A DNA stretch of 8,318 bases from an uncultured Fretibacterium sp. Its GTDB lineage: Bacteria; Synergistota; Synergistia; Synergistales; Aminobacteriaceae. Position 1 is the stretch's first letter; each line of letters opens with the position of its first letter. Made by a program: the position numbers and the translations under genes. Location of the stretch: NCBI RefSeq assembly GCF_963548695.1, contig NZ_CAUUWA010000088.1, positions 1 to 8,318 on the forward strand. The letters are read 5' to 3'. Positions 1 to 5,956 of the stretch are shown here, one piece after another. The notes below the pieces were generated by a model that worked only from the letters and a program-made list of their open reading frames with translations, searched no databases and was not told the origin of the DNA.

Positions 1-1
1 A

Positions 2-1243
2 TTTCGACACAACAAGAAAAACTTACACCTTCTTCCTCCTTTAATCAGCGCTTCCATAGAAAAGTTTCTTTCGCGCTGTTATGACGGATTGTTCTATCAG
101 CTGTCGGCGATCCTCTATCGATTTGCGGATGACGGAAGCGAGGACGCCAAAGAGGCATTGCATTCCAAATACGACTATTTCGCGTCGAAAAAGGGGCGGC
201 TCAGAGAGATCCCACCTGTGCACGAGGGCTCTCAATGGGACGAGGTCGTTTTTCATCTCCTGTACCTAGACGGTTTTTCCGCATTCAAGCGCTATGCCGA
301 GGATGTCGGCAAAATCCTTCTGCTCGACTCCGAAAACCGGGCAATGTACGACGAATGGTTCGAGGTCAGGGTCAAAAACGTTTTCGGGAAGAAGAAAGTC
401 GAGGCATTTTTCGACAGAAACTATGGACGTTCGGCTGCCGTCAAGGCCCTTGTGGATACATTGAAAATCAGGTCGGATGGGGTGAACCCATTTCAGGCGG
501 AAGCCGAGCGCAGAAAAATAACGATTGACGACCTGCTGCAGAGCGTGAGAGAGCTGGCTGCCGAAGAGCGTCCGCGCCAAAAAATGACCGGCTCCATATA
601 CAGGTTTGCCAAAAAAGCATCCGATTCCGAAATGCGGGATCTGGCGCATGCGGTTTTGCACGAAGAGCACGAGACGGTAAGGGCTCTGCTTTTGAAGCCC
701 TTCGGCTTGAAGACGACTTGGCGCAGGCCGTTTCCGCTGGATATCTCCCCACTTATGGAGTACGCCTGGTCTGAAAATACGTTGCTGGCGGAATCTGCCA
801 TAGATTGCCTGGAAGCGTTCAAAGATGAGAGGATTCATGATCTGGCCGTCCAACTGCTGGAACGGAAGGGCTTGGGCTCTTTTGCGCTCGCTCTGCTCAT
901 AAGAAACTACAGGAAAACAGACGACGCCCTCATTGCCGGACTGATTGGTAAGTCGGGCGTCATCCCGCACCATGTTCAACAGGATATTCGGGAAATATAC
1001 TGCCGTCACCGTTCCGCAGATGCGTTACCCATCCTTCTGCATACCTATCGACGAGGCGAGTGTGCGTTTTGCAGGCACTCTATCGTAAGAGCGATGCATC
1101 GCTGCGGGGGGGTGCCGATGAAGATTCTTAAGGAGTGCCTGTATGATTGCTACGATGAAACGAGGGATTTTGCAAAACGGTTGATAAAGCGCTCTTCGAT
1201 TTATTCGGAGGGCGACGGCATGAATGTCCGGCAACTATCATGA
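2..1243 (+). CDS. Unrecognised, probably alpha-helical repeat protein; 5' end outside the window
   Basis: I do not recognise this protein. The frame is open from base 2, so at least 413 codons are visible. The only usual start codon in the first 100 bases is a TTG at 89 with no Shine-Dalgarno sequence ahead of it, and the residues before it (EKFLSRCYDG) read as coding and run smoothly into LFYQLSAILYRFADDG. I therefore treat the gene as truncated by the window edge. The protein is charged and rich in Leu, Ala, Glu and Arg, with no signal peptide or membrane segment. From about base 590 to the end it looks like a series of paired amphipathic helices (for example LAHAVLHEEHETVRALLL, then AESAIDCLEAF, then LAVQLLERKG), which suggests a HEAT-like solenoid. 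A short CxxC (GECAFCRHS) lies near the C-terminus. The G+C content is visibly lower than in the - strand genes it converges on (two 60-base lines counted at 47% and 52%, against 77% in a line of cobB), which may indicate separate ancestry. Function unknown. Confidence 0.75.
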   Translation, partial: FRHNKKNLHLLPPLISASIEKFLSRCYDGLFYQLSAILYRFADDGSEDAKEALHSKYDYFASKKGRLREIPPVHEGSQWDEVVFHLLYLDGFSAFKRYAEDVGKILLLDSENRAMYDEWFEVRVKNVFGKKKVEAFFDRNYGRSAAVKALVDTLKIRSDGVNPFQAEAERRKITIDDLLQSVRELAAEERPRQKMTGSIYRFAKKASDSEMRDLAHAVLHEEHETVRALLLKPFGLKTTWRRPFPLDISPLMEYAWSENTLLAESAIDCLEAFKDERIHDLAVQLLERKGLGSFALALLIRNYRKTDDALIAGLIGKSGVIPHHVQQDIREIYCRHRSADALPILLHTYRRGECAFCRHSIVRAMHRCGGVPMKILKECLYDCYDETRDFAKRLIKRSSIYSEGDGMNVRQLS

Positions 1244-1282
1244 CAGGTCTCAAGCTGCATTGCTTCCCCGAGGCAGACCCGG

Positions 1283-1313
1283 CTGAAGGGGAAAAATCTG
1301 AAGGGGAAAAAAT
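1283..1313. repeat. Two-copy direct repeat of about 15 bases
   Basis: CTGAAGGGGAAAAAT at 1283-1297 is followed immediately by CTGAAGGGGAAAAAAT at 1298-1313, which has one extra A. It lies 40 bases after the stop codon of the left-hand gene, in the convergent gap. It looks like a local duplication; I see no further function. Confidence 0.8.
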
Positions 1314-1337
1314 GGCCACCGCAATGGGAATGACGAC

Positions 1338-1370
1338 GGAAAGGGCCGTACGTTCGCATGCGTACGGCCC
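1338..1370 (-). terminator. Intrinsic terminator after the symporter gene
   Basis: A perfect 10-bp inverted repeat, GGGCCGTACG (1343-1352) and CGTACGGCCC (1361-1370), encloses an 8-base loop. Read on the - strand it lies 25 bases after the symporter stop codon and is followed by TTTCC, so the T tract is short. The stem is strong and the placement between convergent genes is right. It might also stop + strand transcripts from the left-hand gene, although no T run follows on that side. Confidence 0.65.
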
Positions 1371-1394
1371 CGCTCGTATTCCTGCCCGACCCCT

Positions 1395-2855
1395 TTAGCT
1401 CTCCAGCGCGGTGCGTCCCCGGACGGCCGCTTCTCCGCCGTCCGGCACCAGACGACCGGCCGGACGGGGGTCTAGGATGGCGCACAAGGCGAATACTGCC
1501 AGGCAGACGGGCCATTCCAGGAAGATCAGGTGCGGGCCGACGCGCGTTGCGGGGACCCAGGTCCAGAGCGCCCAGACGACGAGGGAGGCCAGGATGGTGA
1601 GGACCCCGGCGGAGCGCTTGCAGAGGCGCGGTGCGTAGAGGTTGGCCAGGATCAGCAGGGTGAAGGAGGTCGTGATGGCCAGCCCCGAGGTGAGCGTCTT
1701 GAGGATGCCGACCACCGTCAGGGAGAGGACGAAGGAGCAGGCGCTGACGAACAGGACAGCAAACCGGGACATGAGAAGGCCCGAGTCCGCGCGTTCGGAA
1801 CGGAGGGGCAGATGGTTCAGCACGTCCTGCATCAGGAGCGTGGAGCTGCCCATGAGAAGCCCTACGGCGGTGGAGACGTCCGCGGCCCACAGTCCGGCCA
1901 GGAAGAGCCCTCCGATCAGGGGGCTGATGTGCGCCGCGATGGTGGGCAGGGCCAGGGTGGGGTTCGGAAGGCCGGGGAACTGCGACGCGGCCATGATCCC
2001 GAACAGGGAGCACAGGAAACCGGCGGGAAAGATCAGCAGGGCCCCGAGAAGGAACCCATTGCGCGCGGAGCGCTCGTCCCGGGCCGACAGGGCGATCTGG
2101 ACGGCGGCCTGTGTGGAACAGGCCATCGTGATCATGACGGCCATCCAGGCTGCCAGAATGGCGGAGCCGATGCCCTCCACGGGGTCGAACCAGGCCTTTC
2201 CCTCGGGCAGGGCCTTCAGGATGTTCTCGACCCCGCCGAAACCGCGCACTCCGCCCCAGAGTGCCGTAAAGATTCCGACGTAGATGATGACGACGTTGAC
2301 GACGTTGGTGAGTCCGCTGGCCCAGTAGCCTCCGGTAAGGGTGATGGCGATGAAGACGGTGGCCGAGGCGATCATGCCGGTCTTGAGGGTGAAGAGTCCC
2401 GGAAGCATGGACGCAAGGATGGCGCCGCCCGCGACGTATTGAAGCGCGGTGATCGTCATCATGATCAGAAGCTGGGCCACGACGCCGACGAGCCGGGTCT
2501 TGGGGCCGAAGGCCGCTCCCATCATCTCCGGAACCGTGTGCTGGCTCATGCGGCGGAACCGCGCGGCCAGGAAGAGCCCGACGAAGAGGCCGCCTGCGGC
2601 CCATGCGCCGTTGTACCATCCGGCGGAGAACCCCGCCGTGTAGGCATGCTCCGCGACGCCGACCGTCGAGGCTCCACCGATCGCCAGCCCAGCCAGCATC
2701 ACCGCAACCAGGCCCGTGGGGAGCTGCTGCCCCGCCATGAGGTAGTTCAGCATCTTTCCCTCTCCGGCGGCCTGGATCTTCGACGCCTTCCAGGTGATGG
2801 CCGACAGCAGCAGGGCATACCCAATCAAAATACACAGCGATACGTTGACGTTCAT
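1395..2855 (-). CDS. Sodium:solute symporter (SSS family), probable aromatic amino acid importer
   Basis: This is a 486-residue polytopic membrane protein, within the usual size of the SSS family (PutP, PanF, SGLT types; about 450-550 residues and 13 or so helices). Hydrophobic segments run almost continuously from residue 4 to about 460, and the charged tail is cytoplasmic or extracellular. The first core helix reads AGLAIGGASTVG (55-66). The helix WAADVSTAVGLLMGSS (323-338) matches the conserved Ser/Thr-containing helix that forms the second sodium site in this family (S328, T329). The ATG start is set by AGAGGAG at 2865-2871, nine bases upstream. It therefore most likely imports a small organic solute with sodium. 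Family membership does not give the substrate, but the leader upstream carries a run of Phe and Tyr codons ahead of a terminator, so I infer phenylalanine and/or tyrosine. It appears to be a single-gene transcription unit with its own promoter, attenuator and terminator. Family assignment is firm; the substrate is inference. Confidence 0.92.
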   Translation of the reverse strand: MNVNVSLCILIGYALLLSAITWKASKIQAAGEGKMLNYLMAGQQLPTGLVAVMLAGLAIGGASTVGVAEHAYTAGFSAGWYNGAWAAGGLFVGLFLAARFRRMSQHTVPEMMGAAFGPKTRLVGVVAQLLIMMTITALQYVAGGAILASMLPGLFTLKTGMIASATVFIAITLTGGYWASGLTNVVNVVIIYVGIFTALWGGVRGFGGVENILKALPEGKAWFDPVEGIGSAILAAWMAVMITMACSTQAAVQIALSARDERSARNGFLLGALLIFPAGFLCSLFGIMAASQFPGLPNPTLALPTIAAHISPLIGGLFLAGLWAADVSTAVGLLMGSSTLLMQDVLNHLPLRSERADSGLLMSRFAVLFVSACSFVLSLTVVGILKTLTSGLAITTSFTLLILANLYAPRLCKRSAGVLTILASLVVWALWTWVPATRVGPHLIFLEWPVCLAVFALCAILDPRPAGRLVPDGGEAAVRGRTALES

Positions 2856-2880
2856 CCTTCCGTTCTCCTCTCGTTTCCCG

Positions 2881-2922
2881 AAATAAAAAAGACCCCCGCA
2901 CGTTCGGTGCGGGAGCCCCTTT
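2881..2922 (-). terminator. Attenuator terminator in the symporter leader
   Basis: On the - strand CTCCCGCAC (2915-2907) pairs with GTGCGGGGG (2901-2893) through nine pairs, one of them a G-T wobble, around a CGAAC loop. The stem can extend outward through GGGG and AAAA against TCTTTTTT, and the T tract is at 2890-2885. This is a strong intrinsic terminator. It ends only about ten bases before the symporter's ribosome-binding site, so it acts on transcripts about to enter the symporter rather than closing the distant cobB gene alone. Its 5' arm is also the partner of the antiterminator segment. Confidence 0.88.
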
Positions 2923-3005
2923 TTCCGTATGATTCCGGCGGCCTCAGCTCAACAGGCAAGCGATGCGCCGATCCTCATTCGAAAGGGATCCCCGCATGTC
3001 GAGCT
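2908..3005 (-). promoter_or_regulatory. Antiterminator and competing hairpin of the leader RNA
   Basis: Two alternative folds use one segment. Antiterminator: TGCGGGGATCCCTTT (2996-2982) pairs with AAAGGGGCTCCCGCA (2922-2908), the 5' arm of the terminator; 14 of 15 positions pair, two as G-T wobbles, with one A-C mismatch. Competing hairpin: AGCTCGACA (3005-2997) pairs with TGTTGAGCT (2954-2946), TGCG (2996-2993) with CGCA (2967-2964), and GATCC (2990-2986) with GGATC (2974-2970), giving 18 pairs with a GG/GG internal loop and one bulge. The 5' arm of this hairpin starts at the first base after the aromatic codon run. A ribosome stalled on those codons should cover its outer nine pairs and tip the balance to the antiterminator. 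The pairings are read directly from sequence; no folding energies were computed. Confidence 0.75.
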
Positions 3006-3071
3006 AAAGTAAAAGTAAAAGTAAAAGCGATCGAGGCCAATGGCCGTACGGCGTGTCCATCCGCGATCCAT
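2949..3071 (-). CDS. Leader peptide with a Phe/Tyr codon run (40 aa)
   Basis: This is a short ORF with ATG at 3071-3069 and TGA at 2951-2949. The start has a canonical GGAGGTG site eight bases upstream. Residues 16-22 are FYFYFYF, encoded by alternating TTT and TAC codons, followed by SSTCGDPF. There is also a Trp at position 5 and a Phe at position 30. Seven aromatic codons in a row are far from chance composition and are the mark of a control region in an attenuation leader, as in E. coli pheL and hisL. The peptide itself probably has no function. Translation speed through the codon run would report the supply of charged tRNA-Phe and tRNA-Tyr and decide which downstream RNA fold forms. The gene lies 93 bases upstream of the symporter start, with the terminator between them. 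The codon run is made of a six-base tandem repeat (TTTTAC), so its length could vary among strains. Confidence 0.85.
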   Translation of the reverse strand: MDRGWTRRTAIGLDRFYFYFYFSSTCGDPFRMRIGASLAC

Positions 3072-3077
3072 GCGGTT

Positions 3078-3084
3078 CACCTCC
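3078..3084 (-). promoter_or_regulatory. Ribosome-binding site of the leader peptide
   Basis: GGAGGTG on the - strand, within AATGGAGGTGAACCGC, lies directly ahead of the leader ATG. The gap from GGAGG to ATG is eight bases, which is optimal. It is as good as or better than the sites of the full-size genes nearby, so the short ORF is very likely translated. Confidence 0.88.
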
Positions 3085-3122
3085 ATTTTCGAAGAGAGTC
3101 CGGCGCTTCCGAGATGGGCGTC

Positions 3123-3151
3123 ATCATAAGGGTTCGGCGTCTCAAAGTCAA
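3123..3151 (-). promoter_or_regulatory. Sigma70-type promoter of the leader and symporter unit
   Basis: On the - strand TTGACT (3151-3146) and TATGAT (3128-3123) each match five of six consensus bases and are separated by exactly 17 bases. Transcription should start near 3116, about 45 bases before the leader ATG. The promoter begins 38 bases after the cobB stop codon. No terminator is visible between cobB and this point, so read-through from cobB into the leader is possible. Confidence 0.8.
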
Positions 3152-3188
3152 TAGGGCGGGGATAAATCGGATTTTTCGTCTGCGGGGT

Positions 3189-4601
3189 TTATGCCGTGGG
3201 CCCCAGCCCCTCCCGCAGCCCCCTGGAGTTTCTGAACTCCAGGCAGCGCCGCAGGAAGTGGTCTGCGGCCGCCGGGCTGCCCATGAAGTTCAGGTGCAGG
3301 TAGGAGCCCAGCACGTTCCCTTTGGCGTAGCCTCCGGGCCTGGACGCGCCGGTTCGGACCCTCGTGATGTCGAGCGCGAAGGGGAATGGCCCGTCGTCGG
3401 GCTCGACGACGGAGAAGTGGAACTCGTGTCCGCGCAGTACCGCCCCCTCGGGACAGAGCACCGTGTCCCGCAGGGCCCGGGCCTCCACGTAGCCCACGGT
3501 CTGAAGCCGGTCGTTCATCCGGCATCGGGCGGGCACGAGCCCCGCCATCTCGAACGTCTCCCCCCGAAGGTCCGTGATGGAACGGGTCAGGTACATGAAC
3601 CCGCCGCATTCCGCAAAGAACGGCATCCCCAGCCCCGCGGCCCTCGCCATGGCGGCGCGCATGGGCCCGTTGGCCGAGAGCTCACGCGCGAAGACCTCGG
3701 GGAACCCGCCGCCCAGGATGACGCCGTGCGCGTCGGGCAGGGCCTTGTCCCGCATCGGGCTGAAGAACGTCAGCTCCGCGCCCCGGTCCTCCAGCGCGGA
3801 GAGGCTCTCGGGGTAGTAGAAGGAGAACGCCTCGTCGCGCGCCACGGCAAGGCGCACGCCCCTGGCGAAGGGGGGCGGTGCGGCGGGGAGCTCCGCCTCG
3901 ATCGGCGGCGCGGAACGGGCCGCGGCCAGGAGCAGGTCGAGGTTCACCCCTCGCTCCACCGCCTCACGGATGCGCCCGATGCGCTCCAGGTCCGGGGACT
4001 CTCCGGCGGGGACCAGGCCAAGATGCCGCTCAGGCAGTGTCAGCGCGTCGTCGCGCCTCAGGGCCCCCAAAAGGGGGATCCCGACTCTCCGGAGCCCCTC
4101 GCGGATCGTCTCCAGGTGGGATTCGGAGCCCAAGCGGTTCAGGATCACGCCCCGAAGGTCGACCTCCCGGTCGTACTCCCGGAACCCCAGGGCCGCCGCC
4201 GCTGCACTCTCTCCCATGGAGCGCACGTCGATCACCAGGACGACGGGAAGCCTCAGGATCTTCGCTATTTGCGCACTGCTGCTGATTCCCCCCCGCCCCC
4301 CGTCGTAGAGCCCCATGACCCCCTCCGTCACGGCGATGTCGGCCCCGCGGGAGGTCCGGACGAAGAGGGCCGTCATGGCCCGCTCGTCGGTCAGCCAAGT
4401 GTCCAGATTGCAGACAGGACAGTTCCCCGCCAGCCGATGATGGCCGGGATCGATGTAGTCGGGGCCGATCTTGTACCCGCAAACACGAAGTCCCCGCCTG
4501 CGCAGGGCGGCCAGAAGCCCGCCGACGATCGTCGTCTTGCCCGAACCGCTCCGGGTTGCCGCGATGAGGATTCGGGGAACACAACTCAGGCCGTCATCCA
4601 T
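3189..4601 (-). CDS. cobB: Cobyrinate a,c-diamide synthase (CobB/CbiA)
   Basis: This 470-residue enzyme amidates the a and c acetate side chains of cobyrinic acid, or of its hydrogeno form, using ATP and glutamine in cobalamin synthesis. It acts in the cytoplasm. The N-terminal ATP-binding half has the P-loop TRSGSGKTT (16-24), the KIGPDYIDPGHH motif (44-55) and the EGVMGLYDG motif (93-101). The C-terminal half is a class I glutaminase-like domain with GGGFPE (297-302), the nucleophile Cys332 in FFAECGGFMYL, and His436 in GSYLHLNF. All key parts are present and the length is normal (about 450-470). The ATG start at 4601 has AAGGA about nine bases upstream. It sits 43 bases after speD and may be co-transcribed with it. 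No other corrin genes and no cobalamin riboswitch are seen nearby, so the rest of the pathway must lie elsewhere, or the cell amidates salvaged precursors. The name CbiA is equally valid. Confidence 0.95.
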   Translation of the reverse strand: MDDGLSCVPRILIAATRSGSGKTTIVGGLLAALRRRGLRVCGYKIGPDYIDPGHHRLAGNCPVCNLDTWLTDERAMTALFVRTSRGADIAVTEGVMGLYDGGRGGISSSAQIAKILRLPVVLVIDVRSMGESAAAAALGFREYDREVDLRGVILNRLGSESHLETIREGLRRVGIPLLGALRRDDALTLPERHLGLVPAGESPDLERIGRIREAVERGVNLDLLLAAARSAPPIEAELPAAPPPFARGVRLAVARDEAFSFYYPESLSALEDRGAELTFFSPMRDKALPDAHGVILGGGFPEVFARELSANGPMRAAMARAAGLGMPFFAECGGFMYLTRSITDLRGETFEMAGLVPARCRMNDRLQTVGYVEARALRDTVLCPEGAVLRGHEFHFSVVEPDDGPFPFALDITRVRTGASRPGGYAKGNVLGSYLHLNFMGSPAAADHFLRRCLEFRNSRGLREGLGPTA

Positions 4602-4644
4602 ATTCCAGTGTCCTTATTCTTTCGTCCTTATCCTTTCATCGGCC

Positions 4645-5073
4645 TCAGGAGACGGCCTTTTCGGAGTCCCCGTTCTTCCTCAGTATTTCCTCCCAGGTGA
4701 TGAAGGAATGGTAAAAGACCTGGTCGTCGTCGTCGAGCCCGCGGGTTATCTCCGTGATGTGGCTGCGTTTGGCCTCGACCGTCTTCAGGACGTACTCCAC
4801 CGCCTTGAAGGGCTTGCTGTTGGCCCCGCAGGTGTAGATGTCGAGCGCCATGTAATTGACCTCCGGCCAGGTGTGCACCGAGAGATGCGACTCGCTGATG
4901 ACGACCACGCCGCTGACCCCGTTGGGCGGAAAACGGTTGAAGGAGACGGACCAGACCTGAGCGTTGGCCTGCTTCGCCGCCTCCACCAGGATATCCTGCA
5001 GCCTGACGACATCGGTGATGACCTCGCCGCAACCGGAAGCCTCCACGATGAAATGAACCCCCTTTGGCGACAA
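4645..5073 (-). CDS. speD: S-adenosylmethionine decarboxylase proenzyme (prokaryotic class)
   Basis: It decarboxylates S-adenosylmethionine to provide the aminopropyl donor for spermidine synthesis. At 142 residues it has the size of the short class found in Thermotoga, Bacillus and archaea. The chain is expected to cut itself between Glu61 and Ser62 in SESHLSVHTWPE, which turns Ser62 into the pyruvoyl group. His67 and Cys82 (in DIYTCGA) fit the known processing and proton-donor residues. The start is TTG at 5073: the conserved N-terminus (GVHFIVEASGCG) begins just after it, an in-frame TAA lies at 5097-5095, and a GGGGG-containing site is about ten bases upstream. An AT-rich stretch at 5095-5140 may hold its promoter, but I find no convincing -35/-10 pair. 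Spermidine synthase (speE) is not in the window. cobB follows after 43 bases; the two share no pathway that I know of. Confidence 0.95.
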   Translation of the reverse strand: MSPKGVHFIVEASGCGEVITDVVRLQDILVEAAKQANAQVWSVSFNRFPPNGVSGVVVISESHLSVHTWPEVNYMALDIYTCGANSKPFKAVEYVLKTVEAKRSHITEITRGLDDDDQVFYHSFITWEEILRKNGDSEKAVS

Positions 5074-5213
5074 CTCACCAGACCCCCTTATCGTTTACTT
5101 AAAAATTTGTTTATTGAAAATCCAACTGTTTATTCCCCCTGTGCGGAGGCTTTCCGCCGCCATACCCGCAATGTCCCTGGAGGAGCACAAAGCTCACTGG
5201 GATCGTAAGGCTC

Positions 5214-5900
5214 TCATTGGTCCGCCGCCCCCACGGGGATGGGACTGCGGTCCTGTTCGAAGTTGGCCTTTTCGGGCTTGCCGTCCAGAGTCCCGAGGCG
5301 CAGGACCTCGCCCTCGCCGTCGTCGAAGACGATCTCGGCCTCCATGCCCGTGGCCGCGACGATGGAGGTGAGGATCCGACGGGTGTTCTCGTCTGCCTGG
5401 CTCAGGATGCCGCTCTTCAGGGCGTTCTGTCTCATCTCCTCCAGGTCCGCCGTCACCTCCCGGTTCTGGTCCTCGAGGCGGATGGAGGTGAAGAGCCCCG
5501 CCTGCTGGTCGTAGACCTCGAAGCTCTGGACGTCCGCATAGATATCCAGAATGCGGCTGCGCGGGACGACCACGCGGACGCGGTTGACCGCGAATCGCTC
5601 GGAGATGTCGAGCCTGGAGAGGTCGTTGCCGCAGACGATGACCCCGGCGTACCGCATGATGAACTTCCGCGTGGTGCCTGGGAGGAAAAAGCCCAGGAAC
5701 GGCAGCTGTTTGCCGTCGGAGAACGAGACGATGGACTGAAAACGTTCTCGAACGGTCGCCAGCTCGTTCACGTTCTGGATGCCCTGCAGGATCGCGGAAC
5801 GGACCGATTTTTTCCCCGTGGCCGGGTTCCTTTTCCGCGTCAGGAGCAGGACGTTGAGGACGACGGAAAGGACGAGCAGCAGCGCTACGATGATCGACAT
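5214..5900 (-). CDS. DUF4230-type membrane-anchored protein
   Basis: This is a 228-residue protein of unknown function. Residues 2-20 form one hydrophobic segment followed by TRKRN, which makes an N-terminal membrane anchor rather than a cleaved signal (no clear cleavage site). The body carries the pattern I associate with DUF4230: a helix with the NELATVRERF motif (45-54), the strand stretch YAGVIVCGNDLSRLD (84-98), then VRVVVPRSRILDIYAD (108-123) and a long amphipathic helix (about 146-182). The C-terminal 30 residues are polar and probably disordered. The ATG at 5900 has a perfect AGGAGG at 5913-5908, seven bases upstream. It starts 56 bases after larC stops and could be in the same transcript. 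Family assignment is from motif memory and is fairly good; nothing in the sequence gives a function, and the side of the membrane on which the domain lies is unclear. Confidence 0.8.
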   Translation of the reverse strand: MSIIVALLLVLSVVLNVLLLTRKRNPATGKKSVRSAILQGIQNVNELATVRERFQSIVSFSDGKQLPFLGFFLPGTTRKFIMRYAGVIVCGNDLSRLDISERFAVNRVRVVVPRSRILDIYADVQSFEVYDQQAGLFTSIRLEDQNREVTADLEEMRQNALKSGILSQADENTRRILTSIVAATGMEAEIVFDDGEGEVLRLGTLDGKPEKANFEQDRSPIPVGAADQ

Positions 5901-5956
5901 GGAAAACCCTCCTGTATCTTAAATTTCCGGAAGATGTATTTTGGCGTTGCGGTTCC

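Noticed and set aside
34..40. A - strand AGGAGG near the left edge
   Set aside because: No start codon follows at a suitable distance with an open frame; the first nearby GTG is followed at once by TAA. The site lies inside the + strand coding frame.
1201..2901. A 566-codon - strand frame overlapping the symporter
   Set aside because: It is Arg/Gly/Pro/His-rich with no domain, and its frame is offset from the true symporter frame, which has clear membrane helices and a good ribosome-binding site.
1530..4700. A 1056-codon open frame on the + strand
   Set aside because: It runs antisense to the symporter, the leader and cobB, has low-complexity Gly/Arg/Asp/Gln-rich composition and crosses the intergenic regulatory region. 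It is an antisense shadow in GC-rich DNA.
5095..5163. A 22-codon ORF on the - strand upstream of speD (ATG at 5163, TAA at 5095)
   Set aside because: It shows no codon bias or amino acid run, has only a weak ribosome-binding site, and no terminator follows it. The AT-rich bases are better explained as a promoter region. I found no evidence for a second leader peptide here.
5110..5213. Short inverted repeats after the DUF4230 gene (GCGGA/TCCGC and GAGC/GCTC)
   Set aside because: The stems are only four to five pairs and no T tract follows on the - strand, so I do not call a terminator.
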